From assembly GCA_002105175.1 (NCBI GenBank), contig MCGE01000027.1, positions 324,001 through 388,000 of the forward strand: a DNA stretch of 64,000 nucleotides, read 5' to 3'. The first letter of the stretch is position 1. Each line of letters opens with the position of its first letter. Positions 11,437 to 24,899 of the stretch are shown here, one piece after another. The notes under the pieces were generated by a model that was not told the DNA's origin, made no database searches, and saw only the letters and a list, made by a program, of their open reading frames with translations. The translations under genes and the position numbers were made by a program. Source of the stretch: Absidia repens (lineage: Eukaryota > Mucoromycota > Mucoromycetes > Mucorales > Cunninghamellaceae).

Positions 11437-12451
11437 TTGGTTAACTTACCGGGTGCTGTTGTTGATTTGAAAATTGTGATTCAATTTCTTTTCGCTTCAA
11501 ATCAATGATTCGGGTCAGTTCTTGATATCGTTGTTCTTCTCGTTGAATATCCTCGACGACAATCATGATATTATCATCGCCAATATAGTCATCCACCTCC
11601 ATATTATTATTCGTGCTGTCCGTACAAGGATCATGTTGATAAAGCATAGAATCGGTAGGAATAACAGTAGCAGCAGCAACAGCGGTCGTGTGGTGGTGGT
11701 TACCATAATAATAGTCATCAGAGCCGATCCAGCGAATTTCTTTTTTATCTTTGGTGATAAAATTGATAGCCATGAGGACATTTAAAGCATCGTAAACACG
11801 GCGTCTGATATTTTTGGGATCGCCAATCCTTTTTGTTGTTGTTGTTGTTGATGTCGTAGTGGTTTCAGAGGATTGGTCCAATTCATCCATAAGTTGCTGA
11901 ACAAGTTCATTATAGGTGACCACGCCTTTTTGTTGCAAGATATCACATACATGTTGACTGAAGAGACGCAGGCCTTTTTTATTTTGTCCATAAGCAAAAT
12001 GGGTCGGAGTTGAAGTGGGCTGCGTTGTGGCAGCAGCTGTCGAAGAAAACGAGGCATCGTCTTCATCCCCTTCCACATCGTCCATCATCATAGGCGTTGT
12101 CATCCCATCCGTAGTAAAATGAGTTTGATAATTAGTAGAGAGCTCTTCCTGATCGAGTTTTTGTAATTCATTGATAGAGTTCAGTAGTGAGGCGATAGAT
12201 CCTTTTCTGGGTGAGGAAGTGGGCGAAGAGCCAACTGAGGAAGTCGATGATGTTGAAGTTGAAGAAGAAAGTGGGGTGGGAGGGAGCGAAAAATAAGAGG
12301 AAGAAAGAGGATGGTGATTGCTTTCGTGAATAATCATGGGTTGTGTTAAATTCGAAGGGCAAATCGAAACATGTGATGGCGGCGACGGTGTTTTCGCATG
12401 AAAATAGGACGTCGCGTTGTCATTGGGAGGTGATGGTAGCCATTCACACAT
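11266..12451 (-). CDS. DP-type (E2F dimerisation partner) transcription factor
   Basis: Winged-helix protein of about 351 residues. The DNA-binding domain spans about 158-244: LRLFSQHVCDILQQKGVVTYNELVQQL, then RRRVYDALNVLMAINFITKDKKEIRW. This matches the RRRVYDALNVLMA...I...KKEI(R/K)W signature of DP rather than E2F. It is followed by an acidic linker and a short coiled coil (EDIQREEQRYQELTRIIDLKRKEIESQ), a dimerisation region. DP proteins pair with E2F to control G1/S genes. The N-terminus is low-complexity S/P/T. Exon 1 ends at 11450 at a GTAAGT donor. I join it to 11266-11319, adding 17 codons; reading through the donor would give a stop after two codons. The 3' exon choice is tentative. 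Confidence 0.85.
11374..11433. repeat. Compound (TA)n(TG)n microsatellite in a DP gene intron
   Basis: About 27 bases of alternating TA followed directly by about 33 bases of alternating TG. It lies between the predicted donor at 11449 and acceptor near 11320. Alternating purine-pyrimidine DNA of this kind can adopt Z-like structure and is length-unstable. Confidence 0.95.
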
Positions 12452-13880
12452 AGTTTTAAATAAAAAAGAATTTGATCGAGTGTTAGTTGTATTTGCTTAG
12501 TGAGTTATATAAGATGTTGCGTAAAGAAAAGAGAATGAGAAAAAAATAAATAAAGAAAAAAACAGAACAAAACAAAACATGGAAATGGGAAATGCTTTTA
12601 AAATAGTTATCGGTTCCCTCTTTTTTTTTTTTTTTTTGATCCTAAGAACACAAAAAAAAAAAAGCGCGCTACCCTTATTTTATTTTCATTAAAAATAATC
12701 AAGAAGGACCATCCGAAGCAATGAGAATGATGATAGCCGTCGGTAATACCTTGTTTGGCATTTCTTTTCTTTTTCTTTGTCTCCCCGTGATGTTATTAAA
12801 CTTTTTTACCATGGGCCTCTCCTGTCACTTACCCCTGAATTTTTTGTCTGGTTTTCAAAATCCGCTCCGGAACGGCCCCCCGATTTTCCCGCCTTTTTTT
12901 TTTTCTCTTGAATCCATACAAGAGGGAAATACTTCTCTACAATGCACTCAATAGCATGTAAAGAATGGGGTTCATTTTATATAAAAAAGCTATCAGTTAA
13001 GGCATTTTTCTTGTAGGTCCCTTTTCTTTTGTCCTTTATCTTTGATCTTTAGGAGAACGAGCCCCGAATATGTGTTTCAAAGTGTTGTGGGTTTTCTTTG
13101 TTTATGTTTTTTTATTGATGGCCCGCCAATCAAACCTTCCCTCCCTTGTTTCTTTTTCAGACGGATGACCGAAACACACACTAAAAAATCAACCTTACAA
13201 AAAGTCAGATTCCTTCCTCCTCGGTGTCAGTGCACAGGGTGCCACATCTTAAGGTTTTCAAATAACAACAGACATATTCTGAGTAATCTTTTTGTGCATT
13301 TTTTTTTTCTTGACATGAGGTAAGGGATCTGCTATCCGAAGGTATGCAAAGTGATAAAGTTCAACCGGTATACAGAGAAAAGATACAGTACTCTACTGTG
13401 TAATTTCCTCTCCGCCTAGCCAGTGTGCGCACGCACACACACATACAAGGTTTTGGGTCTTGCGCATTCTCTTTATTTAGTCTTGACGAGGATTTTATAT
13501 CCTAGTCGACAGAAACCACTGTGCGTTTCTAATTCCATTTTTCTAGCTCAGAATTTCATTTTTTTTTTTTTAATTTGCCACGTTCACTCGCGTCCCATAA
13601 AGAATTTTTTTTTTTTTTTTTTATCTGTAAACTCGTTTTTTCACCCCAAACGCTTTATCTATGGCAATTTTCCAGTATATGATGCTCCAAAATGCTTTGG
13701 AACCCGTTCAAAGTTTGTTGCATGAGCAAGAAGGTTCCCCCAAAAAAGCAGGTCAAATTGTCCTAGTGGCAAATTACTTTTGTTTCAACTAACAAATGCG
13801 TGCCGATGAGAAGATGCTTTTGTTTTTTTATTTGATACCCATACTTGATGATAAGGGGAAGTGAATCGTGAGCACCCCCC
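12452..13880. other. Intergenic region upstream of the DP gene
   Basis: A-rich 5' flank of the DP gene, then mixed T-rich sequence (T12-T18 near 13560 and 13605). Short frames here lack coding character. One E2F-like site is listed separately. I see no gene. Confidence 0.45.
12884..12893 (+). promoter_or_regulatory. E2F-like site TTTTCCCGCC upstream of the DP gene
   Basis: Matches the E2F/DP consensus TTTSSCGC, 433 bp upstream of the DP start codon. Autoregulation is possible, but one short match in T-rich DNA is weak evidence. Confidence 0.3.
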
Positions 13881-13889
13881 AAAAAAATG

Positions 13890-14330
13890 TTGAGCATTTA
13901 CACTCCGCATCATATGAATTTCTATTTTTTTCTCTCGCTCTTTTTTTTTACTTTCTTTCCTTTCTTCTTTTTTTTTTTTCTTTCTCAGGACAATATACAC
14001 ATTGAAGTATCAATGGGGGTTGCTGATGATCTCGGATTAGTGTTAGAACTTGAAAAAGGGGCATTTTGAAAGATGCAATACAAACTCCATGGGGAAACCC
14101 TTTCATTTTGGATTCATGATTTTGGACTACTGTTAGATTAGTCTTCATCTTTAGAATAATAATATACAATTGTCTCCAGTTTAGTTTAGTGCTAGTTTTC
14201 AAAGTCTTTGTCTCCATCTGAATAAAATATGTTTTGTACTTTTCCCAATTATCTCTCATGATTCATTGTCTTGTTGAATGAGTGTACCTGTGTATGTAGG
14301 AAAAAAGTGGTGCGTGGGTGTGAGTCCGAG
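13890..14330 (+). repeat. Dispersed repeat, short subfamily, copy G
   Basis: Order of landmarks: ACTCCGCATCATATGAA, T/C-rich tract, GATCTCGGATTAGTGTTAGA, GGGGCATTTTGAAAGATGCAA, core CATGGGGAAACCCTTTCATT, TGTTAGATTAGTCTTC, TTTAGTGCTAG, CATCTGAATAAAATATGT and TTGTCTTGTTGAATG. The same order recurs at 62395-62800, and inverted at 3420-3800. Confidence 0.7.
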
Positions 14331-14799
14331 GGAGCAAATAGCAGGTTGGGTATTAATGACTTTATTCATCCTCACCACACAGCAGAGGCAGCGTGATAGC
14401 CCTCGTTTCTCATAACGGCACTTATCGTCAATGGCGGCAAGATGGCTCTGTCGTCTTTGTACTGCAAACCTCCCCACACTTCAAGAGCGGCACTCCCCTT
14501 TTCTCTCCGCCCCTACTTTTTTTTTTTTTTTTTTTTGTTTTACAGCCATCGCAATCATTCAGCACCGATGATATGGTGAATATCATCTCTTGGTGCAACT
14601 GTCATGATGACTTTACACCCTTTACTGTACAGTACGTACAGTAAAATTGTTCTTTATATACCATAGAATAGCTCGCCCTGCAACTTTAGAATAGTTTACC
14701 GCTTACTGTAGAATAGCTTGTCCCCCATTCCAACGCAGAATAGTATCCCCCGTTAATTTAAATTAGTTTACTTTGATAGGCTATGTTTATTCCACAATA
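14331..14799. other. Spacer between dispersed repeats
   Basis: Contains a T20 run near 14519 and several TTTAGAATAG/TAGAATAGCT-like short repeats around 14660-14760 (AGAATAGCTCG, AGAATAGTTTACC, AGAATAGCTTG, AGAATAGTATCC). They look like a decayed tandem array of about 30-bp units. No gene. Confidence 0.45.
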
Positions 14800-15433
14800 A
14801 AAAATTCTTTATGCAGTATTTTATTGAAATACAATGGTCAACAGTATACTAAAGAGAAGCTAATATTAGGTCTGTCCCACAAGATACGAAAGAGAGTTAT
14901 GGAGGGGATCTGAAGAATGTACAAAACTAATCTAGACTAATGGTAGTCAAATGGATCTATTGTATGTACAGGGAATGAAGGATAATAAAAGGGACAATGG
15001 TAAAAGGTTTCTACCGTAAGGCACTGTACAAGGTACGACAGAGATCTTTTATTTCATCAAGTAAAAGTGATTTATTGTACACGATATGTTAAAGGCAAAT
15101 GGGACATTATTCATTGAGGCAAGGAAAAAGAGGCATATTTTATTTGGGTTTAGAAACAAACTATAGATAAACTATAACTAAATTAAGCTATTGAAGACTT
15201 CAGAGAGCCAACTAATAATGGTGGTTAAAAATCCTGAAACCAAAATGAAAGGGTTTCCCCATACATCTTATAATGCCTGAGCTGAAAACGTTTCTAAACT
15301 AGACCTGACACTAATCTAAGATCACCATAACCTCATAGAAGCTACAATGGCAAAGAAAAAAAGGAAGGAAAAAAGAAAAAAAGAAAAATATTTGGAGTAA
15401 ATAAATTCCACGTGGGCGGGATATGAAATCCTT
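14800..15433 (-). repeat. Dispersed repeat, long subfamily, copy C
   Basis: Inverted copy. It ends on the right with an intact CACGTGGGCGGG box (15409-15420) after a purine-rich AAGAAAAAAAGG tract. The core ATGAAAGGGTTTCCCCAT is at 15245-15262, and repeated units (GGACAATGG, GTACACGATATG, CATATTTTATTTGGG, AACTATAACTAAATTAAGC) lie to the left. It sits just beyond the 3' end of the amine oxidase gene. Confidence 0.75.
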
Positions 15434-15620
15434 CCTGTGAGGATTTTTCAACCAAAAAAAAAAAAAAAAAACGATCAACGTGAATTTTCAATTTTATTAT
15501 GGAACTTGGTACCAATAAAAAATAAATAAATGAATTGAAATGTATAAATTTCCAAATTAAGTTGGTAAATTTCTAAAAAGGAATATATATATATATATAT
15601 ATAAATGATCAACCAGGCAC

Positions 15621-17732
<2,112 letters not shown>

Positions 17733-19019
17733 TTCTGTAAATGAAGAAAATGAAGAAGATGTTCTTTTTTTTTTTTGCTGAAAGCGATTATCCTGTATTT
17801 ATAGTTTTTAAGAGAGAAAAAGCGGAGACTCATCGCTCATTAAACTTTACATTAAAGCTATTGCCTTTTAATTTCAGGGACTGGTTCTCACGATCGACCT
17901 ATCAAATAATCAAAGAAAAGTTATAATAAATAAAGACAACACTATTCACAAGAGCTAAAAGTGTGTGTGTTTTTTTATTAAAAAAAAGGCTTTATAATAA
18001 TGATGACTTGACTGGACCTCGAAAGAAGAATAAAAAACTTGGTTCAAGGAAGAGTCTCGCGGACTTAAGCACATGCTAGCATTTTTTTTTTTTGGAAAAA
18101 AAAAAGTGCCCTGAAGAGGGATACAGGAACAAGCTTTTAATAATGCTACACCAGCTTACCACACGATCAAAACAATGCTAAAGCTGAACCTAATTAGTCA
18201 TGATGGAGTTCCACATTTCAAAAAAGGCCATCAATCAAGCATAAAGGTAACGCATTAAAAAAAAAAGTACGATTATATCCACCATTGTTCTCATTGTATC
18301 AATGATAATGCCATATGACGAGGGAATAATCTGCCAATCTGGTATCATTTTCATTTTCCGATCACCTATTCCAGTTTTCTATCACTACCCGAACCTTAAA
18401 ACGATGTATATCAATCGCTCTCTTATTGGAAGATTAGTATTGAAAAGTCTACCTTGCCGCGCCAGATCGACCAAGCTTAAGCCAAGAAAATCATATTCAC
18501 CAATGAATTTGGAAGATATACCATATCTATGTGTATTTGATATATATATATATATATATATAAATATATATATGTAAGCTATATAGAAAAATAGTAATGG
18601 TATATTGATCAACATTTTTGAATGTGTTCCTGCCTTTTTTTTGTTTTGTCAAATTTCAATGATACTTATAGGATAGCTGCCATTGGCATACTAATTTTCA
18701 TACACATCTTTAGATATTTATGAACTAATCCTTTGACTCTCCCTTTTTTTTTATATATCGTCTATTTTTGCCATTATACTTACAAAAAGGGAGAGCTAAG
18801 GATCCATCCTGTTCTACTAATACTGACGGTTGTCTCTTCCACGATGTCAGCTCTAATGGGCAATTGTAGAAGCTATAAAAACCTATGTTACATTGGAACA
18901 AAGGGTCTGTACTAGTCATTATATGCAAATTGGAGAGTAAATGTTTAGTAGGACACTCACAAAAAAAAAAAAAAAAAAATTGCAACCACGTCACTGTTTT
19001 CTATTATATGGGTTAGAGG
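17733..19019. other. Intergenic region upstream of the amine oxidase gene
   Basis: Contains A and T tracts and a (TA)n run near 18540-18562. Small frames in it look non-coding. It probably includes the amine oxidase promoter near 17740-18000. Nothing else recognised. Confidence 0.45.
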
Positions 19020-19665
19020 ACTGTTAATAAAAAGAAATATTTTATTGAAACATATTGGCAGATACTAAACTAAAGAAACTAAATGGGGCGGGTTCATTGT
19101 GATAAGGGATTTGGTGGAGGGGATCCAATGGAGGTAGCATGAGTGAGACTATAGAAGTGCTAAAGAATGTCCAACACTAATCTAAATGGACAAGTATAAT
19201 ATGGAACTAATATACTCTACAAAGCACAAGAAATACTAACGGGATATTTTTATGGAACGCATAACAATGGTCATCACTGATCAAAAGGGGTGAAATGGTA
19301 TTGAAATAAGTGATCTATTGCACAACATATGAGAGAGACTACAAGAGAATTTTTGGTTAAAGCATGTAAAAGAGACAAGTTTTATTTAGTGGCAGATACA
19401 AACTATGGACAAATTAACACTAAACTAAGCTAATGAAAACTTAAAAAAGCCAACTAGTGGAGCCATCAGATCCTAGATCTAAAATGAAAGGGTTTCTCCA
19501 TGCATCTTGTAAATCCTGTTCTTAAAACCCTTCTAAACTAGTCCTGACAAAATTCTAAGTCCAAAATAACCTCAAGGAAGTCGAATGGTGAAGAAAAAAG
19601 AAAAGAAAGAGCGACGAAAAAAAAAAAAAATTGGGAGTAAATAAATATCCACGTGGGCGGGATTT
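19020..19665 (-). repeat. Dispersed repeat, long subfamily, copy D
   Basis: Inverted copy with an intact CACGTGGGCGGG box (19650-19661) and core ATGAAAGGGTTTCTCCAT near 19484. Internal units ACTAAACTAAAG, TCCAACACTAATCTAA, CATCACTGATC and AACACTAAACTAAGC are spaced roughly 100-130 bp apart. It aligns along its length with copies C and E. Confidence 0.75.
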
Positions 19666-19829
19666 GAATGTTTTTTTTTTTGTGGATAGAAAAACGGAAC
19701 CCTTCGCCTTTTCTTTTTAAAAATTAACATCACGTAATTAATATAAGTAACATATTGGTTTTTTTTTCTTATAAAAATAACAGCTACCACTCGATACTGG
19801 CATCATGGTAATTCTTTTCTCTTGTAGTA

Positions 19830-19970
19830 TTTGCAGACAAGATGGAACAAGTCGACCTAGTTTAGTTTACTTTCCTTCACTATAGGTGCTATCAGTAGAC
19901 TACATAGTTTAGCGTATTCTATCTACATCTGAATAAAACATGTAATTCTTTTTACTTTTATATCACTTTT
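19830..19970 (+). repeat. Fragment resembling the distal end of the dispersed repeat
   Basis: TAGTTTAGTTTACTTTCC ... CTACATCTGAATAAAACATGT resembles the distal end of copy G (CCAGTTTAGTTTAGTGC ... CCATCTGAATAAAATATG). Only this end is recognisable. Confidence 0.4.
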
Positions 19971-20034
19971 TATATGTTTGGTTTACCGTCGGTTGTGTAA
20001 TCTGACATTGTGCAGGAAGAGGGACGAAGATTAG

Positions 20035-20071
<37 letters not shown>

Positions 20072-20112
20072 AAAAAGTCCTAGTATTGAATGCAAATATT
20101 TTATTTATAACA

Positions 20113-21063
20113 TTAATTAACAGCATTAAGACTATAATCACTATGATTTCTGTGTAATCTAAGGAAAGCGTTGTTTCCAGGCAGGTAGCGACCAATAAAC
20201 CGGATATAATACAGAATAAAGCAGGCAACAATGATGGCACCGTCAAATACATAAAACGCCCATTCCGCCGTGGCAATGACACCATCATAGCCCGAGGCAT
20301 ATTCCGCCACACGGTAAATGGATCGAATATAAAGCAAAATAATAGTGGCGAACAGGATTACCATAACCTTTTTCTTGGGATTGGCGACCGTTTGCATGGT
20401 TTTGGTGTCGGTGATTTGATAGTCATAGCGAGGATTACGGTAGACATGGACGGCAATGGCGGCGAAGCATGCAAAAAAGATCAGTTGAAGAGAGAGGCCT
20501 ACTAGAGTAATTGCTTGACCATATTTTTGCATGGATGCGGTTGCTTGCATACCACCACCACTAGCTTGGAGAAAGAAGGCAGAAAAATCACTCCAAAAAA
20601 AGAACCAAGTAACAAATTTCGGGCGAAGCCAAAACCGAGGCGTGTCAGTGACCGTAGTGACCTTGCCATTTTCTTCATCCACATGCTGGTCATAGAGTGG
20701 GTTATTACTGTCGCGTTGGTAATGAGGAGGAGAAGGTGTGTTGATTGAGATGATGACACCAAGCGATTTGTAATTGATTAAAGCGAGGGCGTTGGGTGTA
20801 ATTAAAAGAAGAAGATTCATGCCAATGTAATTTCCAAGGGTGGTGTTATAAACACAGGCTGTACGAAATGCATACCCTATCAGTTCGGCCGATGCTGTTC
20901 CAGGTAAAATATAGAGCCACTTTGCACTTTTTGTCTTTATGATGCGGTGGATAAATAAGATCGTGAAAAGACCAAAAATAGCTGCAAAGGCTTCAGGGGC
21001 ACCATTGACAGGTTGATAATGAAAGAATCGTTCAGCATTTTCCATGGATGATGTGCTGCTCAT
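20113..21063 (-). CDS. RTA1-family multi-pass membrane protein
   Basis: Single-exon, 316 residues, with about seven hydrophobic segments. The pattern fits the fungal RTA1/lipid-translocating-exporter family: AELIGYAFR in TM3, NLLLLITPNALALINYKSLGVII in TM4, FVTWFFFWSDFSAFFLQASGGGM in TM5, then RSIYRVAEYASGYDGVIATAEWAFYVFDG covering the RS.(F/Y)R..E...G..G......E...Y.FD signature. Yeast relatives (Rta1, Rsb1) affect resistance to 7-aminocholesterol or move sphingoid bases at the plasma membrane; the substrate here is unknown. The loop at about 110-140 is polar and cytosolic or luminal. An A-run at 20037-20066 lies beyond the stop. Confidence 0.85.
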   Translation of the reverse strand: MSSTSSMENAERFFHYQPVNGAPEAFAAIFGLFTILFIHRIIKTKSAKWLYILPGTASAELIGYAFRTACVYNTTLGNYIGMNLLLLITPNALALINYKSLGVIISINTPSPPHYQRDSNNPLYDQHVDEENGKVTTVTDTPRFWLRPKFVTWFFFWSDFSAFFLQASGGGMQATASMQKYGQAITLVGLSLQLIFFACFAAIAVHVYRNPRYDYQITDTKTMQTVANPKKKVMVILFATIILLYIRSIYRVAEYASGYDGVIATAEWAFYVFDGAIIVACFILYYIRFIGRYLPGNNAFLRLHRNHSDYSLNAVN

Positions 21064-21612
21064 GATGTAGGCGGAGTGCTTTATGTATGTAAGAGAGGGG
21101 GAGGAAAAGTGATGTGGAGTTTCAATGAATACTTGATCTAGGAGTAAAAAAAAAAAAAAATCGATTTTTATACAGTTTGTCTCGCGGAGTTCATCTCACT
21201 ACATTTCCGCTCGCCAAGGATTTTTTTTAATTTTACTGGGCCAACAGCCTTGGTGAAATGATTATCTCTATCTGTATTTTTTTTTAATTTCTCGCCAAGG
21301 TCGGTTATTAAATACAATGGGCATCAAACCAAGAACCCAGGGGCTTGGTATTTTTTATAGATCAGGATATACTGTATGGTCAATGACAAGGTCATCATTA
21401 AATACTATATCATTTCCAACTAAAATCCCTCACAAAATAATACCATTCTATCTACATCACTTCAAACGAAGCTCTAATATTCAATAAAGAATCAATGAAG
21501 AATCAAGTAAAAATAGTAAAGGTTTTTATTGAACCAAGCATAAATACGTATCATAAAAAACTATAGTCAAGATAAGGATGGGGATACTATACTAATGATG
21601 GATCAGTTATAA
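21064..21612. promoter_or_regulatory. Upstream region of the RTA1-like gene
   Basis: Two CTCGCCAAGG repeats (21210-21219 and 21291-21300), each near a T-rich tract, lie 150-240 bp upstream of the start. They could be binding sites or a local duplication. No gene. Confidence 0.4.
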
Positions 21613-22665
21613 CTAAATAAACAGGGGTTGGCAGTAATGCACAGCAGAGAGGTGTTGTACCTGGAAGTTACATATAAGTCCAATGTCATTGTTGTCAGCT
21701 GAATACCTTATTTTTCTAATGTCATATACTTGCAACCAGTTGAATTCCAAGCTCTTCAAGAACGGTGCTGTTAGCCTAATGATTTTTCCTAATCGACGAT
21801 GACTGGTTTTTAGGTCAGAAAAACGTGTGTTAGCTTTTAAAATTTCAAATACTTTACCTTCAGAAGACATCGCCAAATTCAAGCTTTTCTAAAACTGTTC
21901 CTGAATCATCACATAAACACCACCTCGCTGCCACGGCCACAGTTCCCAGCAGAAGTACGTTACTGTGTAATAAAGCAGATAGAGAATAAAATGATGGATG
22001 TATAATAGCCTTGCGAATCGACTCAATAATGTCTAAAAAATATAAGTAGCGTTAACTCAACTCTACAAGAGTTCTAATGTAATAATTTTTTATTTTGGTT
22101 TTTCCGCACGTGTTTTTCTTGTTGATTACCCAAGACTATAGGGGCGTGTCAGTTTTTCAGTTGCATCCCAATATCCATGGTCGTCATATGTACTTGCCTG
22201 TTAATAATATAAATACAAGGTGCACTACATATATAAAAAAAAACCAATCAAGTTAACCATATGCTATGTAATCACAGTGCCTAAATCAAACATACGCAGA
22301 GAGTCCTTGCTATTTTTACTTGAAGTTTTTGTGAGAAGCAAATATCCAAAGGAGTTCCTGTCATAAGAAGTGTGAGCGGTACATAGGGGCGAATAAACAT
22401 ACACGTAATCAATATCAGAAGAAGGCAGGGATGGAATTTTCCAACTTCTCAAAACACAGCTGTATAGTGCAGTAAAGACGACTTGAACCCCCTCCGTGTT
22501 GTCATTTTTCAATATTGTTTTCACACCAATAAGCGCATGCCGTCCGAATGGCAATGGCTTCAAGTCGCCAATTCGACCGACCGCTCGTGTTGCGATAAAC
22601 GTGTCATAGAGCTGTTGCACCATAAATGCCTTCACGCAAATTAAATACAATGTGAGATCTATCAA
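21613..22665 (-). pseudogene. Degraded hypothetical gene
   Basis: I do not recognise the family. Three blocks look coding. 22264-22665 (133 codons) includes IATRAVGRIGDLKPLPFGRH and YVYVYSPLC. About 22110-22200 gives STYDDHGYWDATEKLTRPYS. 21613-22035 gives IESIRKAIIHPSFYSLSAL, then KVFEILKANTRFSDLKTS. They do not join into one clean frame: there is a stop near 21872 where the coding sense moves to another frame, and I found no splice pair that links all the blocks. A related HxSFHS...LLHS fragment sits at 25678-25854. It is more likely a relic than a live gene, but unusual splicing cannot be excluded. Confidence 0.35.
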
Positions 22666-22951
22666 TGAAGAAGAAGCTAAGGAAGAATCAATTAAAGGGA
22701 AAGAAAATGCCGGCTTTTATTTTTAATGACCGACAGCACTGCCAATCAAAAAATTCCCAAAATCAAAAATAAAATAAAACAAGACAGATCATTGACATCG
22801 TCATGCTATTTATTTGAGGCATAAAAAATAGAATAAGGTGGGGAGAGAGAGAGAGGGAAGGGGTCAAGTATGGGGATCTATCTACATCATAAACTAAAGG
22901 GGAGGGGAAGGGGTATGTGTTATCTATAGAACTATCATATCACGGTCTATT

Positions 22952-23872
22952 TAGTAATCATCATCATCATCTTCACTATCTCCATCCACCGTTTGGAAGA
23001 TCGATTTCTTCTGTGATACCGCCTTGTCTTCCTTCTTTCTAACCACGCCTATAGTTTAATAATAGTAAAAAAGAATATGTTGGTATGAATATCATAAATC
23101 ATAGCTGCATTCCTTTTTCTATTGTGCTCTTACCAGCGTTTGATAATTGTAACTCTAACATATTGGTGGTAAAGTCGTCCGTATTTCCCAAGTCGTCAAA
23201 TCCAACCAATCTAGTAAATAAATAAAAAGATTTTAACCACATTGTATACTATCATCATCGTCATACCAGACTTACTTTGTTTTGATATAACCATCCACCC
23301 AGCCCATCACGCAAGGAAGAACACGGACCTGCAACTTTTCCACCAAAAATGGGGCATTTTCCACACTGATCTTGACAAATCGAGTATCAGGGAACTTGTC
23401 AGCCAATTGTTCCAAGTGAGTATCCATGATTTTACATCTTCGAAAGTCTTTGTGATAAAAATGGCCCACCATGTATTTTTCCTTGGTTGTCGTGGTCATA
23501 AATTCTTTTTCATTTTCAATCTCTGTGTATATCCCATGATTGCTGTCTTGAATGATCTGCCGTCTTTCCAATCTATATTGATAGATGTCAAAGATATATA
23601 TATATATAATGTGAGTTATACATCACCCTGTACCTTGCCTACTTCAACTTTATTTTCTGTGGCCACTTACTCGCTTTGAATTTCCCGTATACGCTGTTCA
23701 CGAATGGAAGCCATCGCGTCATCATCTTCTCGTTCCAATTCTTCAAATAAAGCTTCGTCATCTGTCAAATCTTCCAACTCGTGTGGGCTACAGTAAAAAG
23801 AAAAAAACTAGTCAATCCTAGTTATATTCATCTTAAACCGATCCTCTTTTTATATATCGCTTACTTCGTCAT
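22952..23872 (-). CDS. TXNDC9 / Plp1-type phosducin-like protein
   Basis: Cytosolic thioredoxin-fold co-chaperone of about 215 residues that works with the CCT chaperonin in tubulin and actin folding. The spliced product begins MTNPHELEDLTDDEALFEEL. The thioredoxin fold runs from GIYTEIENEKEFMTTTTKEK through VGHFYHKDFRRCKIMDTHLEQLA and FVKISVENAPFLVEKLQVRVLPC to LVGFDDLGNTDDFTTNMLE. As in the family, the CXXC redox pair is reduced to one cysteine in FRRCKIMD. The tail is acidic (GDSEDDDDDY). The first coding exon is only 8 nt (ATGACGAA). About five exons with short introns. Human TXNDC9 has the same FRCKILD and GFTDLGNTDDF blocks. Confidence 0.9.
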
Positions 23873-24880
23873 GCTGATTAAATATAAAAGTGAATAATAT
23901 TTGTTTTGTAAAAAAAAAAAAAAAACGAGAAGAAAGGGGGAGAGGGGCAGGGCACCAAAATTTATTGTTTTGGAAAAAAAGCCAGAGATTTCCAGTTCCG
24001 ACCCATCCGTCAAATTGTTAGCACACTTGACAGCAGTAATGATTTTTAACGTATACCACAAATCAAATTGCCATACATGTTATATATATATATAATATTA
24101 TAAATTCTTCTATGCAATAAGTTAAAGTATGGTGCTAATTTTAAAAAGTACTTCACACTGTGTTAGCCTCTTGCTGTCTACTGCACCAGTTTTTAGTATA
24201 AGCCATAACTAGTCCATAGTATTCCCTCCGAAGTCATTGATCCCCATCTAACCACGAACATGGCTGATTACCAAATATGTTTTGAACTACTTCTTGATTG
24301 CATGCAATCCCAAAATATATAAAAAGTCCCCAAATCCAACCCTTAACCCCGCCAAACAAACCCTTTAAACTGGTGAAAATGAATAAACACACAAAAAAAG
24401 TGCTCTAATATCCCTCCAAACTACTAGCAGGTGTTAACGATACCCGATAAAGAACCTAGCCCACTTTCCAAAACCAATAAAAATTAATAATAAAAACTAT
24501 ACAAATACATCAACATACACAATCAGGGTATAATATATATTGAAGCAATCACTTTTTGTTTATTCAATGAGGTACTTGTAATAACAACAATAACAACGAT
24601 AAAACGAACTGGATATATATAAAATACGTTCAGTCTAAAGGATACACTGCCAGAACGGTCTTGACTGATCAATTTAAAAATTAGAACAGAACTACCACCC
24701 CCTTTCACATGAAATGACCTATATCTGTTAGACAGTCGCTTGGGAAGAAGAATAGTTCATAACTGTAAAAGAACCATTTAGTCTGTATCACTATATAGAA
24801 GGGGGAAGGAATTATAGTGGGGAGCTAAAATGCATATGTTTTAATGGGAATGGCAAGAAACAGCTACAGTAGCAGTATTT
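23873..24880. other. Intergenic region, nothing recognised
   Basis: AT-rich DNA with a few short frames of no coding character, a (TA) run near 24081 and C-rich AACCC stretches around 24330. Presumably includes the TXNDC9 promoter at its left end. Confidence 0.4.
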
Positions 24881-24899
24881 TACATTATTCTTGAAGTCA

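Noticed and set aside
24523..24708. 61-codon minus-strand frame, hydrophobic
   Set aside because: No promoter or splice context; sequence composition matches the AT-rich spacer.
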